NCBI GenBank assembly: GCA_033439265.1
Contig: JAVTVX010000024.1
Span: 13,003,001 to 13,067,000 of the forward strand
Length of the DNA stretch: 64,000 bases
Reading direction: 5' to 3'
From: Dillenia suffruticosa
Taxonomy: Eukaryota > Streptophyta > Magnoliopsida > Dilleniales > Dilleniaceae
Both the position numbers and the translations under genes were made by a program. The stretch's first letter is position 1; every line of letters begins with the position of its first letter. The notes below the pieces were generated by a model. It was not told the DNA's origin, did no database searches, and saw only the letters and a list, made by a program, of their open reading frames with translations. Shown in pieces: positions 1 through 12,290 of the stretch.

Positions 1-674
1 TCCTAGACCATCTAAGATCATTTCGAGAGCTATATTTGAAGAAACCCACCATCTTTTGTAATTTTATTGTTTTTCTTTTAGGTCACGTAGTAGGCATGGT
101 TTTATGTAATCGAATGATCAATTTGACTTGAATTATACTTGATTGACAATTTACTCTCATTATGTCTCATGTTTGAACTCTACTGTGTTCCTATGCTTAT
201 CTATGATTTGCACACTATATGCTTCAACTTAAATCTCCCTATGTGGCTATACTTGAATGATATATGTCTGTTCTATGTTTCAATGTGTCTGTTTGTTAGG
301 TAATCCTCTGATGATAGGTCAATGACTTTAATTTTAGGCCATTTTTTTTACTCTTTTAGTTTAATTTGAGCTAACTACCCTATTTTTGTTGATGATAAAA
401 AGGAGGAGAATGGTCTAAATAGTTTGAATACACATGAGAATAGGAATAATGAGCATTGAATAAGGGGAGAAAATTGTGATTTATAAGGTGAAAGTTATGT
501 GAATAAGCATATTAAATGTATACATTAGATGCATTTTGGATGTAATGCCATTTACATAAGCACTCGAAAGATTAGTAGTGCATAGCATTGGTTGAGGGGA
601 AGTGTTTTTCAAAATTTTAAACAATTTTGATTAATTTTTCAGTAAGATTTTGTCATCATAAAAAAGAGAGATAA
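1..674 (+). mobile_element. 3' internal tail of a Ty1-copia-like retrotransposon (remnant)
   Basis: No open reading frame survives. At 655-672 a 'TGTCATCATAAAAAAGAGAGA' type stretch ends in a purine run directly before a TG dinucleotide. This is the arrangement seen at the polypurine tract and 3' LTR junction of many plant copia elements of the SIRE/Tork kind. A similar 'GATGATAAAAAGGAGGAGAA' stretch at 391-410 may be an older tract. The copia assignment rests on this junction and on the LTR that follows. Confidence 0.4.
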
Positions 675-2590
675 TGTTGAGTAAAATATGTTTTGATAAT
701 AATTAAGGGTAATTAAAATTAATTAGATTTTTTAAATATTTAAAAAATTGGTAAAATTGAATTCGAATCAGACAAGTTGACCTGTAACTCAGACAAGTTG
801 ACCTACACATCCAAAATATTTAAATTAAACCTAAGGTGTCGACTTATTATTTGCAGTCTACTCATTGAGTGACAAATCAACCTCACCCTAACTCCAAGCC
901 AACCCAAAATTCAAAATTTTGAAATTTGTCTTAGTATAGAACTCTTCAAGTTGACCTGAGTGATAGACGAGTCGACCTAATTAATTCAGGTCTCAGAAAC
1001 CAAACTGTGCACATAACCAAGTTGACCTACCCAAAGGGACAAGTCAATTTGAGCCTAGAATAAGATGACTTTAAGTCGACCTGATTATTAGAATAAATTG
1101 ACCTGTCAAAATCATATCTTAAAATCCTAACTTTTGCAATCTAACCAAGTTGACTTACTAGAGTTACAACTCAACTTGAGACACATATAGATAAAAACTA
1201 TAAGTCGACATAAGTATAAAACAAATTGACTTGCCCTTCAATTTAGTTTAAGTTTGGTCTACTTATGTTGTTATACACGAGTCTACTTATCACATAAATG
1301 AGTTGACCTAAACAATAGACTTCAATTTTTTTTAAGTATACGGAATCACAAATCGATCTGAAACATTTGATAAGTCGACCTCCAAAATTATAGTCATAGA
1401 AGTACACTCTGAAACTTAACCAAGTCGACCTAACCTTAGTTGACCTGACCTACTAACAAAAAGGAAATTGAGTTTACCCATCAAGAAGACAAGTCTACCA
1501 GTATAATCAAGATCTCATAAAGTATAGTCTACAACATAACCAATTCGACCTAGGGTTAGAACAAGTCGAATTGTTCCTCATGTAAAAAAGAACATTGAGT
1601 CCACCCATCAAGAAGGCAAGTGACTTGAACAATTAAGCTCTCAAAATCCTATGTTTAAAACTTATGTAAATCGACCTAATATTAGAACAAGTCAACCTAG
1701 GCTTAGGATGTATCGACTTAACAATATAAGAGTTGTCTCACACTCACAACGAATGCAAGTCAACCAATCTCTCACATACAAATGTAAGTGAGTCGACCTA
1801 AGCACTCATTAAGTCGACCTAAGCAGTTCAAGAATACAAAGGGAAGTGACCTGATCCTATGATGAATCAACCTAGGTATTTCAAAATTCAAAGGCAAGTC
1901 AACTTAAAGCTGCGATAGGTCGACCACATGTGAGTAAATTTATATGTTTAAAAAAGCTATTTCGAATTAAATGAAAAGCACAACTACCTCACCAACTCTT
2001 GCAATGCATTCAATGTTTGTAAAAGCTCTCCAACAACTAAAATCATCTCCCTGGCTATAAATACAATTGAAGATGAAATGTGCAGGGGTAAAGGAACATT
2101 TTGAACAGATCCACAAGGCACAAAAGCAATACTCTGTTTTCTGCTCTCTAGTTCATTCTAATTTGTATATCATGAATATATTTGAAGAATATAACTTCAA
2201 CTTGCATTTGCCTTTCACTCTCAGTTTTGATTGTAAAAACTGTGAAGCTAGTGGTTTTTGATCTTGGATTCAGTGGGAACAAGTGAAATTGTGGTAGGTT
2301 TGCTTGCTTCTAGAAAAGGGAAGAGTAAGTGTTTCGGTAAACACTTGTAAGGTTATCTAGCACTTATGAAACTAGTGGTGTAAACCATTTTCAAATGGTG
2401 GATTTGAAAATCCTGGTGAACTCTAAGAGTGGATCTACACTTAAAAGATGGAAATACTATAAATTGTGTCTTCTGTTTCTTTCTTTCTCTTTTATTTCCT
2501 ATGCTTCTTTATTCACAAATTAATTTCTTTTTAATTTTAGAAAAGCCCAAAATTTTAGATAACTTATTCACCTTCCTCTAGGTTATCACA
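675..2590 (+). mobile_element. Copia-type LTR, about 1.9 kb
   Basis: The block starts TGTTGAGTAAAATATG after the purine tract and ends GGTTATCACA, giving TG...CA ends. Near its 3' side (2365-2440) is a stretch of the type 'actagtggtgtaaaccattt...gtggatct', which I recognise from the ends of plant copia LTRs. The bases after 2590 resemble a methionine-tRNA primer site only weakly, so the element is old, or the LTR is solo or truncated. The second LTR is not in the window. A small open frame at 2067-2261 inside it has no recognisable product. Confidence 0.5.
768..1930. repeat. Dispersed 10-bp AAGTCGACCT-like motif array inside the LTR
   Basis: Variants of 'AAGTCGACCT' and 'CAAGTTGACCT' recur several dozen times, at irregular spacing of roughly 20-40 bases, through 1.2 kb. 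Examples start near 769, 795, 968, 1018, 1071, 1375, 1424, 1795 and 1812. The motif contains the palindrome GTCGAC. The spacing is irregular, so this is a motif-rich LTR region rather than a simple tandem satellite. Confidence 0.75.
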
Positions 2591-3207
2591 TTAATTTCTA
2601 CAAGAGGATTGAGGTAGAACAATACATTTTCTTTTCATCTCCTGAAATGAGTACCATGAAATTTGAAGCATTTGTTAAGATCTCCAACTTGATTGATAGG
2701 AGTATTTTTTGTACAATTTCCATATCAAATCTCCTTAAAAATGTTAGTGAACATTGTAATAAAAAATAATAATTTTATTACAAAATATAGAGAAATTGCA
2801 CAAAACCATAAATGGAGGTGTGGATATCTCACTCTTTTTAAGGAGATTCGAGCCTTCTACAATAGACAAAGCTCAAGAGTTGGTATAGTAGATTTCACTT
2901 GACTCATCCCCTTCAGAATACAGCAGTCCAACAATTTGTTATTTTATTCAAAAAAATTCAGCACAAAGTTTTGAACCTAAAGTTTTACTAAAGAAACACC
3001 TTTCTTTCACTAATACACTATTTAGAATGGTTGTAGTAGGATTAGAGTGTTGGAATGATAAAAATATGGCTTCTAGTTATAGATGAACAAGATTCTCATC
3101 TCATTAAGCAGGGTAATAGTGGTGGAGAGAATTATAACAACCACTTACCCCACTACTAGGTAATATACACCTCACTATTCCCACTATTTCATGAGTTACA
3201 CCTCATT
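2591..3207. other. No gene recognised; possible retrotransposon leader
   Basis: Apart from short frames at 2646 and 2693-2902 with no recognisable domain, I see only AT-rich DNA. The left part may be the start of the copia internal region, but no gag motif is visible. Confidence 0.4.
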
Positions 3208-3720
3208 CACTACAAAAAAAAAATCATTTTTTAGCAACGGTATTAGTGACAAAAAAAAAAAAAATTCAGCACAAAAAAAGATTTGCGACAAACTTTGCGA
3301 CAAAAAAAATCCATGGCTAATATGATGTCGCAAAATTTAACAACAAAAATTTTAATGTTTCATTGTAAATTTGCAATGAGACATTTAGACGACAAAGTTC
3401 ATCGCAAATTAGCGATGAATTTAGAGATGAAATTTGCAACGAAATTTGTGATGAATTTTTTATGACGAATTTAGCGATAAATTTACCGATGAAAATTTAG
3501 AAACGAACATTGTCACAAACTTTTAACGACGAACTTAGTGACGAAACTTTAGTGATGAATTCTGCGATGAAAATGTAGCAACAAATTTTGGAATGAAAAT
3601 TTAGCGATAAAATTTTTGCGACAAATTTTGTAAAAAATTTTTAGCCACAAATTTAGCGATAGATTTTTTGTTATGAATTTATTGATAGATTTTTTTATAA
3701 TTCAAAAAAAAAAATTAGAT
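3208..3720 (+). mobile_element. CACTA-type transposon terminus with subterminal repeats
   Basis: The segment opens with CACTACAAAAAAAAAATC. It is followed by about 450 bp of short degenerate repeats built on 'GCGACAAA', 'GCGATGAAT' and 'AACGAAATTTG'. A CACTA end followed by dense subterminal repeats is typical of plant En/Spm elements. No partner end (TTTTTGTAGTG) could be assigned with confidence. The element may be truncated, or interrupted by the intact CACTA element that starts at 4379. Confidence 0.5.
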
Positions 3721-4378
3721 TGCTTAATTTAATCAATCATACGAATCTTGTCTTAAACAAGATCCACATGAAATCATCCAACCTCAAAGCTAAATTTAAT
3801 CATCGAGACAGAAGTTTTAAATAAAAAAAAGTATCAACATGAATAAACATTCATCAACAAAAGTCGAAACTATAAAAAAAAAATCTAAAATACATAAATC
3901 TCCATGGTCAAAAGACTTCATCCAGAATAAACATCTAATCAATAAACATATATCAATAAATCAAACCGTCATCAATAATCTAATTACCAATCTCCTCTAA
4001 TTCCAGATAAATCAAGCATCCAGAGTCGGTATGAAGTCCCCATATAATCAGCAAATTTCTGAATCCACTAACTCTCAATGTAGTAGCGCCTCAAACTCTT
4101 TGCATCAAAGCAGCCATGAGATGCTCTTTTGAACCACTTCTTTTTCCAAAACCCACAATATTTGAAACTAAAAGATGCAAGATTGTCAGAAACACAACCA
4201 ATAGTTGTGCAAAGAATGTGTGAACAAATCTGAAAGCCAAAAAAAAAAAAAACAAGTTGTATATCAGAAGGAAAAAGAAAGCATAGATTTGGCGGCATGC
4301 ATGAAAGGAGAGATGATTGTGAAATGCACCAGATTGATGCACCCTTAAAATCATAAATGGAGAAGGAAATATACTAAC
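3721..4378. other. AT-rich DNA between two CACTA ends; no gene
   Basis: Possible interior of the element whose end is at 3208. Minus-strand frames at 4068-4381 are low-complexity and match nothing I know. The last three bases, AAC (4376-4378), are the left target-site duplication of the next element. Confidence 0.4.
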
Positions 4379-4413
4379 CACTATAAAATAAATAACTTAT
4401 TGAGACGGACAAA
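4379..4413 (+). repeat. Left terminal inverted repeat of the CACTA element
   Basis: It starts CACTATAAAATAAATAACTT and pairs with the reverse complement of 21804-21838. About 13 of the first 15 bases agree. Further in, TATTGAGACGG aligns with TATATCGACGG. AAC precedes it. Confidence 0.8.
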
Positions 4414-4559
4414 AACCGTTGGCAGAATTTTCTCTAACGGATAGGGTTTTAGTTCGGTACATACCAATCGGGATAGGTCTATCTCAACAGTTGTGGTCTC
4501 CGTTGGAGCATGTCGTATATTTATACTGACGGTTAGAAAAATATTGATAAAATTATGGT

Positions 4560-5760
4560 CTTTTATCATTAGTTTAATAGTATTGGTAAAAATTACTATT
4601 TTTATTCTCAGTTATCATATATGTTAGAAAATATTATTATCTTTTATTATCGATTACCATAAGTATTAAGAAATGTTACTATATTTGTCGTTAGTAACCA
4701 CATAACTATTAAGAAATGTTGCTTCCATTTATCATTTGTTACCACATATGTTTCTATGCTAGGAAATATTACAAACTTTTATCATTGGTTACCACAAGTG
4801 TTAAGAAATATTGCAACATTTTATCATAAGTTATTACAACTGTTAAGAAATGTTCCTACAATTTATCGTCGGTTATGACATATGTTAAAAAATGTTACTA
4901 TTTTTTATCGTCAGTTATCACACAACTATTAAGAAATTTTACTATCATTTATAGTCGGTTATCATATATGTTCATATGTTAGGAAATGTTATAAACTTTT
5001 ATCGTTGGTTATCACAAGTGTTAAGAAATGTTATTACCTTTTATCGTCAGTTACTATAACTTTTAAAAAATGTTATTGCCATTTATTGTTGGTTACGATA
5101 TATGTTAGGAAATATTACTATTTTTTATCGTCAGTTATCATACAACTGTTAAGAAATGTTACTACCATTTATGATCAATTACTACATATGTTCATATGTT
5201 AGGAAATATTATAAGCTTTTATCGGCGGTTAGTACAAGTATTAGGAAATGTTACTATCTTTTATCGTCAGTTACTACAACTGTTAAAAAATATTACTATC
5301 AATTATCATCAGTTATCACATATGTTAAGAAACGTTACTATTATCATTGGTTATCACAAGATCATTGATAATCACAATGATTAAAAAATGTTACTATCTT
5401 TTATCGTCAGTTATTATAAATGTATTGTGAGTTAGAAAAGGGTTAGAAAATATTATTAACTTTTATTATCGATTACCACATATGTTAGTATAATCTACTA
5501 TCTTATATTATATCATTGGTTACTATAAATGTCAAATAAAAGGGCGAAGAAATAACTTTTATTGTCGGTTATGACATTTATTAATATAAGTTGGTTTGAT
5601 TAGAAAAGAGTTAGGAAAAATTATTGTGTTTTATCATCGTTGATTACCACCACAAGTGTTAAGAAATGTATTGTTTTTTATCATCTTCGTTTACCACAAG
5701 TGATTGGAAAGATTACTACCTATCAAAATATTAGAAATGTTTGGAAATGTTAGAAACTAC
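4560..5760 (+). repeat. Left subterminal repeat array of the CACTA element
   Basis: About 20-25 degenerate copies of a unit of roughly 40-60 bp. The core is 'TTATCGTCAGTTATCACA' followed by 'TGTTAAGAAATGTTACTA'. In En/Spm elements such subterminal repeats bind the element's own regulatory protein; that role is inferred from the family. Short frames within the array (5005-5384) are products of the repeat and are not genes. Confidence 0.8.
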
Positions 5761-5887
5761 AAAATAAAAAAAATTACTAAAATAATATAACCGTAATCCT
5801 CGTATTAATGAAAAGGATCGTACATTAATAGGATAACAAAAAAAAGATTACATATCCCAGCACAACTATATATCTTCTGAGCCACTC

Positions 5888-5937
5888 ATGCCAAAAATGC
5901 CAAAAATGTCAAAAATGCCAAAAATGCCAAAAATACT
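5888..5937 (+). repeat. Short tandem repeat, about 9-10 bp unit
   Basis: Five near-perfect copies of 'ATGCCAAAA' in a row; one copy has GTC for GCC. Confidence 0.8.
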
Positions 5938-6302
5938 CAAAGCACGGCCCCACCTTCATTTTAATCTATTTATAAAAATAAGTACTGAGATAAATATAAT
6001 ATAATGGTACATGAAAAAAATGGTTATAAATAAAAATATTACTTTTGGATGCAATATGTCAATCTAAAAAATAAGTTGTGAGATGAATATAATATAATGG
6101 TATATGTTAAAAATGGTTATAAATAAAAATATTATCTTTTGGGATAGACTTAGGTGGTAATGATGATGATTGTTGGTTTTTATGTGCACTCCCAGTATCT
6201 AGTATTCAAGAAAACTAACAATATAAATAATTTGAATTAATATCCAAAAATAAAAGTGAAATTAGCAAGATTGTAGTGAAAATAGAGAAGCAACATTCGT
6301 AA

Positions 6303-7330
6303 CTAAACAACGACAATAAACCTTGCTTCATTAAACATATTCATCAATTCATCTTGCATTCCACTTTCGACATGTATAGCAACATGCATAAGAATATTGC
6401 TTAACAAATTAGTAAAATTATGATATTGTTCCATTAATCGTTCCATCATAATAGTCATATATTTGTTCTCAGCTTTTGTTGAATGCACACGTTATGATGG
6501 AATTGTAACTTTTCTTACGCATCTGATTGTTCCTCTCGAATCAGACCCTTTAACTTTAGATACGATATCACTTTTCCAAGATAAATTCAAAATTTTTACT
6601 TGTCCTTCTTCATTCTCAATAGACTTCATTCCACTTTTCATCATTTCCAATGAAAAGTAAATGGATCAAATGTGAATGCTAGAAACATATCAAGAATTGT
6701 ATAAAAATAGTCATCCATACCACAATTTCTTATACTTTCGTAGAAACTAAATTGTCATCTGATCGGATTCTACTTGTAATATAAAGTTCAACTCTATAAG
6801 ATTTTTTTCTCAAATTGTGTCATCTGTAATGATAAAAGTGGTTCAACTTTGAAGTATTTGAAATATTATGTAGTAAAATTAATTATAAGTAAAATAAAAT
6901 ATGAATTGTTTATATCTTGTCATATATGAGTTTAGCAAATGACTTAGATTTTAAGAAATGTGGATCTATTAACTTTGTGTGACATTCTGAATTTCTTTTA
7001 CTAATTTCCTAACACAGAGTATTAGAATACAAGTAAATATATTAGAATTCAAGTCAATACTAGGAATAAGAAAAATTGTTTATTTTTTACCTTCTCTTTA
7101 TCACTCAACCAGAAAGTAACAAGATCCTTGTATTGATTTGGATCAACCATTTCATCTTCTATTCTCTTGATATTTTAATCTATTCCAAGTATATTATCAA
7201 ACCACTTTGATTGCAGAGTATTTTTAAAACTCTTCCATTTGTTACACAAATTTTCAATAACTCATTTTTTAGTGTCATCTCTGAGTGGTTTGAAAATAAT
7301 TTTTGACTACAATTCAAATATGTAAAAAAT
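6303..7330 (-). pseudogene. Transposase_24-like (plant CACTA accessory) remnant
   Basis: Read on the minus strand from about 7325, fragments include 'NLCNKWKSFKNTLQSKWFD' and, in another frame near 7100-7150, 'DPNQYKDLVTFWLSDKEK'. The order and wording match the Transposase_24 (Ptta/En_Spm) domain of plant CACTA elements, in which a W-K-x-F-K segment precedes a W-x-x-L/F-V-x-x-W segment. A 61-residue helical frame follows at 6303-6488 (MHSTKAENKYMTIMMERLME start) and could be its C-terminal coiled coil. Frames are interrupted and one or more introns may lie between. It is on the same strand as the transposase at 10-12 kb, as expected of a second gene of the element. Identification is from pattern memory only. 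Confidence 0.5.
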
Positions 7331-8435
7331 AAAATTAGATATATTAATTTCCATTTATGTGAATGTACAATTTACTATTAGATATCTATACAATTTTTCA
7401 CATGTTTTCTTTGTAATCTGTTGGCATATCGCATCAAGTCCTATAATTTATTGGAGCAATTGAATGGACTCTCAATATAGAGTCAAGGAATCTGGTAAAG
7501 ATCGTACCATTGATTCCTATTGGTTGATTTAATTCGTTCATTTCAATCACCATGCGTCTTACTTTTTCTAAGTCCCAAACATATTGACAGCATGTTGAAC
7601 CTCTATATTTTTTTTTAAATTGCTAAAAAATAGAAATGGTTAATTACTATTTATCTCACAATAAAATGATCTATTTTTAAACCAAACTAGGGGTCGTATC
7701 TTGGGACGATTGGGCTTCTTCAAAGTCAAGTTGTTCTTATGATGGTTGTGATTCTTCATGATGAGCAACAATACTCATCTTTTGTTTAGTTCGTCACATA
7801 TTAATCACAAGCTAGGAAAATTTAAAATGTTTCAAAATACAGTAAGATCCAACTTTTATTTTTAAAAAAATGTGATTACCTGCTCTAGGAATGAGATTTT
7901 GGTTAACTTAGAAGTTTTGAGAGCTTTGAGCTTTGAGCTTTGAGCTTTGAGGGGAGGATATAGGTTTTGAGAGGAGGAGAGCTTTTGGAGGGAAAGAGGG
8001 TTTGTTTGGAATGATTTATAATATATTTGGTTTAGTTATTTCTCTGTCCAAATAAATTTTCAAAAGTCTGTCATTTTTTTTTTCACTTTTTTTAACCCTT
8101 TTTACTGCCTTTAGATCACATTTTGTTAGTTTAATTTCATCTTAGTTTACCACTTTTTTTATTATTACATCATCAATTTTGGGTTTTTGCTTTTGTGTAT
8201 TTGTTTGTGTTTTTGTTTCACACATAATTGTTACCTCCTACAATATTGTTACTACAATATTGTTACAACACTCTTACTGCATTGCAAGATTGTTACTTAT
8301 TACATTACAATACATAGATAACCCTTAATTTTATATTATTACATTATTTAAATAAATAATATTAATTATATCATTATTCTACTTAATTCATATTTAAAAT
8401 TTTTTATATATTAACTATAGCATTATTGACTGAAA
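7331..8435. other. CACTA interior without a recognised gene
   Basis: AT-rich DNA. It contains a 7-bp tandem repeat 'GAGCTTT' (about four copies, 7918-7949) and, at 8228-8310, copies of 'ATTGTTACTAC' that resemble the subterminal motif. Confidence 0.5.
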
Positions 8436-8790
8436 GGGCAGTGCACGCCTGTGCCACGCGCCTACGCGGGCGCCCGCACGGTATGCACAGTAGCCCACGC
8501 ATGCAGCGGAATGCCTGCATGGGCGCTCACATGGCATGCGCGGCGTATGCCTGCACGGGGAAAGTGCGCATGCAAGTACCCGCGTAGGGAAACGCAGTGC
8601 TACCGCACATGCAAGCACCCGTGCAGGCATCCGACAAGGCGTCCGGCCATGCCAACGCGGGCACCCATGCATACCACCGCGAATGCAAGCACCCGCGAGG
8701 GCACCCACCCATGCCTGTGCTGGCATAAGCCGTACATGCATGCCATGCGGCCCCGTGCAAGCATTCCCTTGCACGACACATGCTATATTT
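8436..8790. repeat. GC-rich minisatellite island 1
   Basis: About 355 bp of strongly GC-rich DNA with abrupt AT-rich edges. It consists of degenerate units such as 'GCATGCAAGCACCCGCG' and 'CATGCCTGCACGGG'. Open frames occur on both strands because stop codons are rare in such sequence; none looks like a real protein. The segment 8549-8590 closely matches the reverse complement of 18132-18176 in island 2. Confidence 0.85.
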
Positions 8791-10130
8791 TTTTGACAAA
8801 TAAATTTTTTCACATTTTTTATTTTTATCCACTTTTTATCGTTTACCACTTTTTTTCATTATTACATATTTATTTTATTATACATTAAATTACTTGTTCA
8901 GTTACTATATTTTTACATTATTAATACATTATTACTACTAGCATAACTTGTATATCAATACACATACCATATTTTAGATTTTATAATTGAAAATGTAACT
9001 TTGCTTAAGCGATACACATGGGATGACAGACATGGGCATGTTAATGTCATGGAATAATTAATTATTTTGATATAATTAATTATGTTGGTACATTTGCTAT
9101 TATTTTATTATGTTATTGGAAAATGAAGGCAATCAAATAATTTCTTTTAAATATTTAAATAACTAAGAACATTTTTCATATTATTTAAATTACTAATAAT
9201 TTTATTTAAATTAATAATGATAAAAACTAAGAAAATTACATGAAATTTAATTTTATATTTGGAGAAAATTTAAGAAACATTTTCCAACTTTTTTTTTAGC
9301 TTAGAGATGAATTATATTAAGATTAATACCCATTAATATCCGGTACAACCCAATTATTCAAAATTATTAATATTGAAACCACTTTAACATGAAATATAAT
9401 ATTTTGCATATAAGATAATTAATTAAGTTATATAATATAATAATATAATAATATAATATTGATAACAATCACATTATTATTATACAAATATTATATTATT
9501 AAAAATTACATTATTTTGACAACCATTATGAAAGTAGCTTGATCATTTGACCTAAATTGATAGAATCCATAATGTAATTTATAGTAATACAATTATTATA
9601 TTATTTATGTCAAAATATTCTTAAATTTTTTTGCACTTTCATTAATCTAAGACATATCAATCCAATAGCTGCAATTATTAGAAAATTTTTTCCGCGTCTT
9701 TTCTCATGTAACAATTTTTACAATTTTTTGGACCCGTCTTTTTTCCATCTCTTTTTCTTACACACTTTGATTGTTGTTTTAGTCACCATATTATTATAAT
9801 CAATGTCTCTCTTTTTTCCCTTCCATATGTGTTATTTTCACATGCTTGTTATGGTTTCTCATGCAATTCATATAATTTTTAGAACTTATTAACTTTTTCC
9901 ATATGTATATTGTTTTAATTTCTTACCTTGCAATTACTACTTGGAGTATTTGCGATTTGTTTGTGCATTGCATCTTAGCCATTAGCAGCTTAACCTAATT
10001 AAGCAATTGATTAAATCTAGTTTTCACTTAAATTTTCATATCAAAACCTAATTTTTGTGGCATAGAATGTACTTGTTACCAATTATACCACTTATTATAA
10101 CAATATCAGTGTTATCACTTGTTACTATTT
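8791..10130. other. AT-rich CACTA interior; no gene
   Basis: Long A/T-rich runs with short ATAAT repeats (9430-9470). At 10078-10150, copies of 'TTACCACTTATTAC' recall the subterminal repeats. No coding signal. Confidence 0.5.
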
Positions 10131-10131
10131 G

Positions 10132-12290
10132 TTACCACTTATTACTGTACGTTATAGCCATATTACTATACATGAGACATTGAAAAAAAATATAAAAATA
10201 GAGAATAATTGCATAATGTGTAAACAAAATTTCATTTCCTACGTATATGTAACCACATCCAACTCTATCAACACTATCATCATCACTCATCTCCATTGAT
10301 ATATTTACTTCATCTTCATCAACATTAGTCCAAACCCACACCTGACTGGTTGAGGAGCTACTTTATGAATTGAGATGATGAATTGTCACTTCATCACCCA
10401 TATCAAATTTATCTCGAATTTTGACATGTTTTACAACAAGCTATCTTTTATGTTTTTCATCAATCACATAAAATACCTTCTTTGATTGGGATACCAACAT
10501 ATAAGAATCATCCAGCAAATCGGCACCGATATAATTGAAATAGGAAAAATTCACAAGAGTTGAATCAAATTTGTCCTTTTTTCATCCTCATTGTAGGTCA
10601 GCTTAATCACATCGAAATAACAGAAATGTATACGTTCCATTATAATTTACTTGAATGATCTGTCTTAATATTCCATAATAATTTACTTTACCTTAAATTG
10701 GTCTTTTATCCCTCTCACTTGCATAACTAACGTCATCGACTACTACCACAACTCCTGAATTCTGAGTTTGAAGGTATTTCTCACGATCTTTTACATGAAA
10801 TTGATAACCATTGATTAGATACCCATTGTAATTTCTAATGAATGGTTATGGTTTACAAGCAATCCATTTAATTTCATCTGTAATCTCTTAAGGATATTTT
10901 GAATTCATAACTTGAAAAAAAGAAATCTAAAAAAATTAACTATTGATATATTTTAACATGTAAATAGAGGAAATTAATAATATTAAACATTGACATACTT
11001 ACACGATGACTAAACCAGGTAATGAAGTCTTTACTATGAAATTTCTCAATTTGAAAAGAGTTTAACTTCTTCCCACGATTTGTTCTTCGAACATATTGCA
11101 TATGTGCCCTTTATATGAAACAGTACATAAAATTATATGATTTTAGAGTTTAATATTCATAAATATATATATGACAGTATATAGTTATAGTTTAAATGAA
11201 ACAATTGAGTCACTATTAAATAGTATATATCTATAGTATTGCTGCAATAATTTGTCATCGAGACGAATTTGAGATATTCTTTTTCTTTTTTGTCTTTTAA
11301 AAAATGAACGTGTTCTTATTTTCAAAGGCCTTCCAATAGTTGTTAAAGTGGACTCATCTTCTTCAAATGTAATATGGTTGTTATCATTCTGCAATACATG
11401 ATTAAATCTTGTTTCAACCCCATCTAACTATCTTGAACAAAACAGCAAACACTCCTTTGCTATATACCCTTTTGTGATGGAGCTTTCAGGCTGTGCTCTA
11501 TTACGTACATATGATTTAAGTTGAAACAAGAATCTGCATACATACACATATATTGTATTACACTAAATGTGTATGAGTGTTAAATAAAATAAGCTAAATA
11601 CGTTATCAAAATAAAACAAACCTTTTAACTGGATACATCTACCTATACCTCATTGGTTCGCCAATTCTTGCTTTAATTGTCAAGTGCACGATTCAGTGTA
11701 TCATGTTGGTAAAAAATGAATGAAGGAAAATCTTTTCAAGCTCACACATAATTTATGGAATTGATACCTCCAATTGTTCAAGTTCTCATGGATCAAGGAC
11801 CCTAGAGTAAAGACATTTAAAAATATTACAAATTTTAATGATAACAAAGCTTACATTGTCGGAAAGTGCTCCACGAATTGCTATGAGTATAGACTCTTGT
11901 ATTAAAATGTGATAGTCATAACTCTTTAGACCTATTAACTTCCGTTGCTTTAATTGAATACATCTGAAGGTGTTAGTAGAGCACTCGTAAGGAAGTTTTA
12001 AGTCCTTCAAAATCTTGATAAATGCATCTTTCTCCTGCAAGGTTATTTGGTAACACACTTAAGGTAAAAATATATTTTTAGAGTTTGATCTACGTACATG
12101 TAATCTTTTCTTATTCCCATCTCTTCAAGATCGAGTCTAGTCTTATATTATCCTTAGACTTTCCTTCTTACCCGAGAATTGTACCAACAATTACATCAAA
12201 ACAATTTTTTATAATATACATCATGTCAATATTATGTTTAATTAAAACATTTTCCCAATAAGGCAAATGAAACAATATGCTCTTTTTTTT
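10132..12290 (-). pseudogene. TNP2-type CACTA transposase, decayed
   Basis: Reading the minus strand from 12290 down, segments appear in the family's order. 'HNIDMMYIIKNCFDVIVGT' is the counterpart of the transposase HNLDVMHIEKN motif. It is followed by an in-frame stop, then GKSKDN and, after a frameshift, DLEEMGIRK. At 12058-11786, a 90-residue frame contains 'LKSYDYHILIQESILIAIRG' (DUF4218; usual form LKSHDCHVLMQ). At 11394-11185, 'RLDDKLLQQYYRYILFN' follows. At 11110-10990, 'EKFHSKDFITWFSHRV' appears. From about 10860 to 10420 comes a DUF4216 region with 'VVVVVDDVSYASERDKRPI' and 'DDSYMLVSQSKKVFYVIDEK'. An acidic tail lies at 10341-10132. In family members these domains belong to the enzyme that cuts and inserts the element in the nucleus. 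Stops, frameshifts and probable introns break it, so it is inactive. The catalytic N-terminal part upstream of 12290 is not recognisable. Confidence 0.8.

Noticed and set aside
5005..5384. Three overlapping frames encoding YY/LLSSVT repeats
   Set aside because: They arise from the CACTA subterminal repeat array.
8415..8888. Overlapping frames up to 145 codons on both strands
   Set aside because: They lie in the GC-rich repeat island, where stop codons are rare. Products are repetitive Arg/Ala/Cys/His-rich and equally long in several frames.
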